11,235 nucleotides of DNA from an uncultured Lachnospiraceae bacterium (GTDB taxonomy: Bacteria > Bacillota > Clostridia > Lachnospirales > Lachnospiraceae). This document shows positions 8,297-11,235 of this stretch, piece by piece. Made by a program: the position numbers and the translations under genes. How positions within the stretch are numbered: the first letter of the stretch is position 1; each line of letters opens with the position of its first letter. The DNA lies in assembly GCA_948438565.1 (NCBI GenBank), contig CAOJLW010000052.1:1-11235 (forward strand). Direction: 5' to 3'. The notes below the pieces were generated by a model that was given only the letters and a program-made list of their open reading frames with translations, did no database searches and was not told the origin of the DNA.

Positions 8297-8739
8297 CCAC
8301 CACATCCCCTCTCATAGCGCATCGGCGTAAAACGCATACCGTGTTCGATTTGTTCCACTCTACTGTCCGCAAATCCAAACCTGTGATAGACCGGCACCGC
8401 ATAGGGAGCAGAATTCACTGTAATGGCATAAGCAGCGCTGTTTTGCTGAAAATACTCCCACAGCCTTCTGCCAACCCCCTGCCCAAGATGCCGAGCTCCC
8501 ACAAAGAAAAGGCAGATATGGCTCCTACGTCGGTTCGACGCCAGAACCCCTTTTAATTCCCCGCCTTCATACGCGCCAAAATAGACCAGCAATTTTTTTG
8601 TATTTTTATCTTGGAGATAATTATGAAATGTGTCCACGCCTTCCGGCGAAAACATCGGTGCATCAATTTTTAAAAATGTCGTCCAGATTAGCGCAAGCGC
8701 CTGTTCGACTTCAAAACCCTGCATGATTCTGATTTCCAC
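8293..8739 (-). CDS. GNAT family N-acetyltransferase
   Basis: From the GTG at 8739 the protein has 148 residues, a normal GNAT length. Motif A is visible as RHLGQGVGRRLW (R83, G86, G88), the acetyl-CoA pyrophosphate loop, and the C-terminal core as YAVPVYHRFGF (Y118). The acceptor cannot be told: it may be a small molecule, a peptide or a protein N-terminus. The frame is open further upstream, to 8928. I reject that start because a strong promoter at 8804-8832 lies inside the extension, and because AGGGGTGA stands five bases before the GTG, after which the sequence begins MEIRIM like many GNATs. An ATG at 8766 is possible but has a poor ribosome site. The gene heads the five-gene unit; its stop overlaps the radical SAM start. 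Confidence 0.85.
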   Translation of the reverse strand: MEIRIMQGFEVEQALALIWTTFLKIDAPMFSPEGVDTFHNYLQDKNTKKLLVYFGAYEGGELKGVLASNRRRSHICLFFVGARHLGQGVGRRLWEYFQQNSAAYAITVNSAPYAVPVYHRFGFADSRVEQIEHGMRFTPMRYERGCGG

Positions 8740-8743
8740 ATAT

Positions 8744-8752
8744 GTCACCCCT
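8744..8752 (-). promoter_or_regulatory. Ribosome binding site setting the GTG start of the GNAT gene
   Basis: The minus strand reads TAGGGGTGA, ending about four to five bases before the GTG at 8739. The alternative ATG at 8766 is preceded by GGGACTTTTTTAT, which has no good match. This places the start 27 bases inside that alternative. Confidence 0.55.
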
Positions 8753-8803
8753 ATCTTATATTCCATATAAAAAAGTCCCGTCAGGGGTTTGATTGTTCGT
8801 TTT

Positions 8804-8832
8804 ATTTTAACACTATGACAGGGGGAAATCAA
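8804..8832 (-). promoter_or_regulatory. Sigma-A-type promoter of the five-gene unit
   Basis: TTGATT (8827-8832) and TAAAAT (8804-8809) are separated by exactly 17 bases on the minus strand. The predicted start near 8797 gives a leader of about 58 bases before the GNAT GTG. This is the best promoter match in the window. It lies in non-coding DNA directly ahead of the GNAT-radical SAM-nth-membrane gene unit, and no other clear promoter was noticed inside that unit. Confidence 0.65.
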
Positions 8833-9003
8833 TCTTTTCCTTGATTTGGCGCGGAGAAACGTACGTCCGGGGAGGGCAGGGTTTTGTATGACGGTAGGTT
8901 TTTTGGGGCATCTACGCAAAACGGACATGCCCGCAGTTTCTCACCCTCAGACGTATGGCCGTCCAATGTTAATCCTGCATGACAAGACCGGATGGCTCAT
9001 ATA
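8833..9003. other. Intergenic region between the unknown gene and the GNAT promoter
   Basis: This stretch contains a 6-base dyad, GGGCAT (8906-8911) with ATGCCC (8927-8932), separated by 15 bases. It also holds the 8-base palindrome ACGTACGT (8859-8866), and it appears more GC-rich than the AT-rich leader of GH97. Neither strand shows a U-run after the dyad, so it is not a typical terminator. A short reading frame with a TTG start (8829-8966, minus) crosses it; see the findings. No RNA family was recognised. Confidence 0.4.
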
Positions 9004-9471
9004 TTATGCTTGCCGGTTAAAAGTCGATTCATCTGTATGATCGTCAAACTGAAAATAACGATAACGGTCATTATGCGGAAACAGCATTTCCATATATAAA
9101 CTGCCCAGCAGATTTTTCACCCTGCTTTCGCTGATATTCTGCACCGTCAATTCCTGCCATTCCATCTTTTTTAAATTCTCTAAAAGCGCCCCGATATCCG
9201 GTTTTGCATTTTCTATGTTTCCTGCCGTTTCTTTCCTGTCGCCCGACGTTTTAACCTCTTCCGACAATTCCTTTTCTGTCAGTTTTTTGACGTCTTTTGA
9301 CTCTGACTGCATTAATTTTTCGGCCTCTGGTATTTTATAGAGCAAATTGCGGCAGGTTTTCTCAAAACAATCCCGATCATATACGGCTAAAAAATGCAAA
9401 TCTTCCATAGTCAGTGGACGTTTGTTGTAAATTTTAATATAGATATCTGCCAAACGTGCATTTTTTTCCAT
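9004..9471 (-). CDS. Hypothetical protein, 155 residues, unknown function
   Basis: I do not recognise a named domain. The N-terminal part (about residues 1-55) is predicted helical and contains KRPLTMEDLHFLAVYD and a CFEKTCRNL segment. A charged, low-complexity linker rich in K, E, S and T follows (about 56-92), then a helical C-terminal part (IGALLENLKKMEWQELTVQN onward) ending in an acidic and aromatic tail. No signal peptide or membrane segment is visible, so it should be cytoplasmic. The pattern of two conserved-looking ends around a variable linker suggests a small adaptor-like protein; this is inference. Start: the ATG at 9471, with GAGGTG seven bases upstream. The TTG two codons earlier sits too close to that site. 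The gene stands alone, with its own promoter and about 260 bases on each side. Confidence 0.75.
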   Translation of the reverse strand: MEKNARLADIYIKIYNKRPLTMEDLHFLAVYDRDCFEKTCRNLLYKIPEAEKLMQSESKDVKKLTEKELSEEVKTSGDRKETAGNIENAKPDIGALLENLKKMEWQELTVQNISESRVKNLLGSLYMEMLFPHNDRYRYFQFDDHTDESTFNRQA

Positions 9472-9494
9472 AAGCAAACACCTCGTTTTTCTTT

Positions 9495-9524
9495 ATCATA
9501 ACATATGGCTTGACCTGATGTCAT
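9495..9524 (-). promoter_or_regulatory. Promoter of the 155-residue hypothetical gene
   Basis: ATGACA (9519-9524) and TATGAT (9495-9500) are separated by 18 bases on the minus strand; each differs from the sigma-A consensus at one position. The predicted start near 9488 leaves a short leader containing the GAGGTG site at 9479-9484. Confidence 0.55.
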
Positions 9525-9675
9525 GCTCTTTTTACAGAGGATCGGTGGCAGGTGTCTGCGGAGTTGTTTATTTCGGGGTTAAGCGGTTCTAAATCCAGCA
9601 AACGGTATCTGCCCTGTCCCTTACAGACGGTCGCCTAACCACTGCAAGCCGTTTTTCTTTTCTGCCCTAACAAAA
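9525..9675. other. Intergenic region between the etfA terminator and the hypothetical gene promoter
   Basis: I see no gene here on either strand. Only very short palindromes occur (such as GCAG-GTGT-CTGC near 9549-9560), with no U-run. A T-arm-like GGTTCTAAATCC near 9585 is not part of a tRNA fold. Confidence 0.4.
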
Positions 9676-9713
9676 CGAAAAACCAGGCTTTGAGGTCCTC
9701 CCTCAAAACCTGG
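9676..9713 (-). terminator. Rho-independent terminator of the etfBA operon
   Basis: A 13-base-pair stem (9701-9713 with 9683-9695) encloses a five-base loop and is followed on the minus strand by TTTTTCGTTTT. The one non-Watson-Crick position is a G-U wobble only in the minus-strand transcript and a C-A mismatch in the plus strand. The stem is therefore built for the minus direction. It begins 37 bases after the etfA stop. Confidence 0.92.
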
Positions 9714-9750
9714 CTCTATCTCAAATCTCAAATATAATCTACAACGATTC

Positions 9751-10791
9751 TTACAGTTCCGCTTTCAACGCCGCCGTCAAAGCTGGAACGATCTTATTCA
9801 AATCGCCAACCAAACCATAATCAGCCACATCAAAAATCGGAGCATCCTCATCCTTATTGATTGCAACAATTAGATCGGAATCCTCCATACCAGCTACGTG
9901 CTGAATCGCGCCGGAGATACCAATTGCAAAATAAATCTGCGGACGTACCGTCTTGCCGGTCTGACCAACCTGTAAATCAACTGGCTGCCAACCATTTTCC
10001 ACTACGGCACGGGAACAGCTCACAGTTGCTCCAAGCGCTTCTGCCAGATCATCTAAAATTTTAAAATTCTCTTTTGAGCCAACGCCACGACCGCCGGATA
10101 CTAAAATCTTGGCATCCATAATATTGGCCGTAGTCTTAACCGCTTTTACAACATTTAAAATCTCTACATAGCGGTTATCCGGCGTAAATCCCGGATTGAA
10201 CTCAATAATATTGGCTTTTGCGCCTTCAATCGGAGCAATTTTCTGCATAACGCCTGGACGTACTGTTGCCATCTGCGGACGATTGTCCGGACATGCAATC
10301 GTAGCAATTGTATTTCCGCCAAATGCAGGACGTGTCATCAGAAGCTGGTTGTGTTTCTGCTCGTTTTCTTTGCCCGGCTGAGCAACCAATGGGAAATCAC
10401 CGATTTCCAATACGGTACAGTCTGCTGTCAGACCGGTTGCCACCCTTGCGGAAACTGTAGGTCCTAAGTCACGGCCAATTGCCGTAGCGCCAACCAACAT
10501 AATCTCCGGTTTATACTCATTGATAACAGACGCCAGAGCATGTGCATATGGCTCAGTCCGGTAATCCTTTAACTGCGGATCATCAACAACAATCACCTTA
10601 TCCGCACCATAAACGGCTAAATCGTCTGCAAGCCCTTTCACATCAGAGCCAATTAACACTGCTGTTACGTCTGTATCCAAATCTTTTGCCAGGTCTTTTG
10701 CTTTTCCAAGTAATTCAAAAGCAACGCCGTCCATTACGTTGTCTACTTGCTGCGCAAAGACATATACTCCTTTATATTCCTCTAAACCCAT
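9751..10791 (-). CDS. etfA: Electron transfer flavoprotein, alpha subunit
   Basis: EtfA pairs with EtfB to form a cytoplasmic FAD-binding heterodimer that exchanges electrons with acyl-CoA dehydrogenases. In clostridia this is often butyryl-CoA dehydrogenase. The protein has 346 residues from the ATG at 10791. An N-terminal adenine-nucleotide-alpha-hydrolase-like domain occupies about residues 1-200. The C-terminal FAD domain starts with VSGGRGVGSKENF (about 231-243) and carries the family signature IYFAIGISGAIQHVAG (286-301) followed by IVAIN. There is no N-terminal ferredoxin extension as in some clostridial EtfA proteins. GGTGA lies five bases before the ATG; GTG codons at 10803 and 10800 with AAGGA upstream are alternative starts adding three or four residues. 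The gene follows etfB closely and ends at a strong terminator. Confidence 0.96.
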   Translation of the reverse strand: MGLEEYKGVYVFAQQVDNVMDGVAFELLGKAKDLAKDLDTDVTAVLIGSDVKGLADDLAVYGADKVIVVDDPQLKDYRTEPYAHALASVINEYKPEIMLVGATAIGRDLGPTVSARVATGLTADCTVLEIGDFPLVAQPGKENEQKHNQLLMTRPAFGGNTIATIACPDNRPQMATVRPGVMQKIAPIEGAKANIIEFNPGFTPDNRYVEILNVVKAVKTTANIMDAKILVSGGRGVGSKENFKILDDLAEALGATVSCSRAVVENGWQPVDLQVGQTGKTVRPQIYFAIGISGAIQHVAGMEDSDLIVAINKDEDAPIFDVADYGLVGDLNKIVPALTAALKAEL

Positions 10792-10818
10792 GATATTCAC
10801 CACTTTTCCTTTTTTTAT

Positions 10819-11235
10819 TTAGATAATATGTTTCTCTTTGAACTTGCCCATTAAGTAAGCAACTGCTTCATCCGGAGCCAAATTCACTTTTTCCCCGGCG
10901 CCCTTACGGACTTTATCGGATGCTTTCGCAATCTTGGTAGGTGAACCCTTTAAACCAAGGTTCGCATCGTCCACATCCTTTAAATCCGGCCTGCCCCATA
11001 CGGTTACTTCTTTGTCATATGCATCGAAGATTCCGCCCGGAGTCATATAACGCGGCACGTTCAATTCAGATAAAGCTGTGATCAGGCAAGGCATCTTCAC
11101 TTTTAATTCATGGTATCTGTCCTCATACTGACGCTCTACAATAACAGCGTCGCCGTCAATCTTAATATTCTGTGCATAGGAAATTACCGGAAGGCCCAAA
11201 TGCTCTGCAATCTGCGGCCCAACCTGTGCGGTATC
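10819..11235 (-). CDS. etfB: Electron transfer flavoprotein, beta subunit, N-terminal part beyond window
   Basis: The last 138 residues are present; the frame is open to the window edge, and the fragment begins DTAQVGPQIAEHLGLP, the conserved nucleotide-binding region of EtfB. The segment VERQYEDRYHELKVKMPCLITAL is close to the family signature, and VPRYMTPGGIFDAY and GLKGSPT are typical of clostridial EtfB. The TTG at 11199 is not a real start, since conserved sequence continues upstream of it. The stop lies 27 bases before the etfA ATG, so the pair is an operon. In related genomes an acyl-CoA dehydrogenase gene usually lies just upstream, which would be outside this window. Some clostridial Etf pairs perform flavin-based electron bifurcation, but the missing half prevents judging that here. 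Confidence 0.95.
   Translation of the reverse strand, partial: DTAQVGPQIAEHLGLPVISYAQNIKIDGDAVIVERQYEDRYHELKVKMPCLITALSELNVPRYMTPGGIFDAYDKEVTVWGRPDLKDVDDANLGLKGSPTKIAKASDKVRKGAGEKVNLAPDEAVAYLMGKFKEKHII

Noticed and set aside
8771..8790. Small CCC-TGAC-GGG hairpin followed by ACTTTTTT in the GNAT leader (minus strand)
   Set aside because: Only three base pairs, too weak for a terminator or attenuator.
9540..9610. tRNA-like T-arm sequence GGTTCTAAATCC
   Set aside because: No acceptor stem, D-arm or anticodon arm pairs around it.
1..11235. CRISPR array, insertion sequence, prophage or toxin-antitoxin pair
   Set aside because: No regularly spaced repeats, transposase or integrase motifs, or small overlapping gene pair of that type was seen.

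Overview
The window looks like a chromosomal segment of an anaerobic Gram-positive of the Clostridia, most likely a gut Lachnospiraceae-type organism. This is an inference from an etfB-etfA pair of the clostridial type, a B12/radical SAM protein of the DUF4080 type, a DUF6056-like membrane protein, strong AGGAGG-type ribosome binding sites, frequent GTG starts and moderate GC content. Every gene I can support lies on the minus strand, so transcription runs from high to low coordinates. Forward-strand reading frames are shadows.

Layout in transcription order. (1) 11235-9751: the C-terminal part of etfB (cut by the window edge), then etfA, ending in a strong rho-independent terminator at 9676-9713. 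(2) 9471-9004: a 155-residue protein of unknown function with its own promoter. (3) A gap of about 260 bases that holds a good sigma-A-type promoter (8804-8832) reading into the next unit. (4) 8739-4040: a tightly packed five-gene unit (GNAT acetyltransferase, B12-binding radical SAM protein, endonuclease III, a single-pass membrane protein, and a polytopic DUF6056-like membrane protein). Its genes overlap or are separated by about nine bases. (5) 3860-1: a very large secreted glycoside hydrolase of family GH97, still open at the window edge. It is preceded by a 179-base leader with dyad elements that look like an operator.

How the genes may work together: EtfAB carries electrons to or from an acyl-CoA dehydrogenase, typically in butyrate formation. 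The GH97 enzyme releases alpha-linked sugars from external glycans and could feed fermentation. The last two genes of the five-gene unit look like an envelope or cell-surface polysaccharide module, but they are co-transcribed with a housekeeping DNA repair gene (nth) and a radical SAM gene whose substrate is unknown. No CRISPR, prophage, IS element, tRNA or rRNA was seen. I found no convincing new defence or mobile system. The most interesting points are the modular GH97 with its operator-like leader, the odd composition of the nth operon, and two unassigned protein families.
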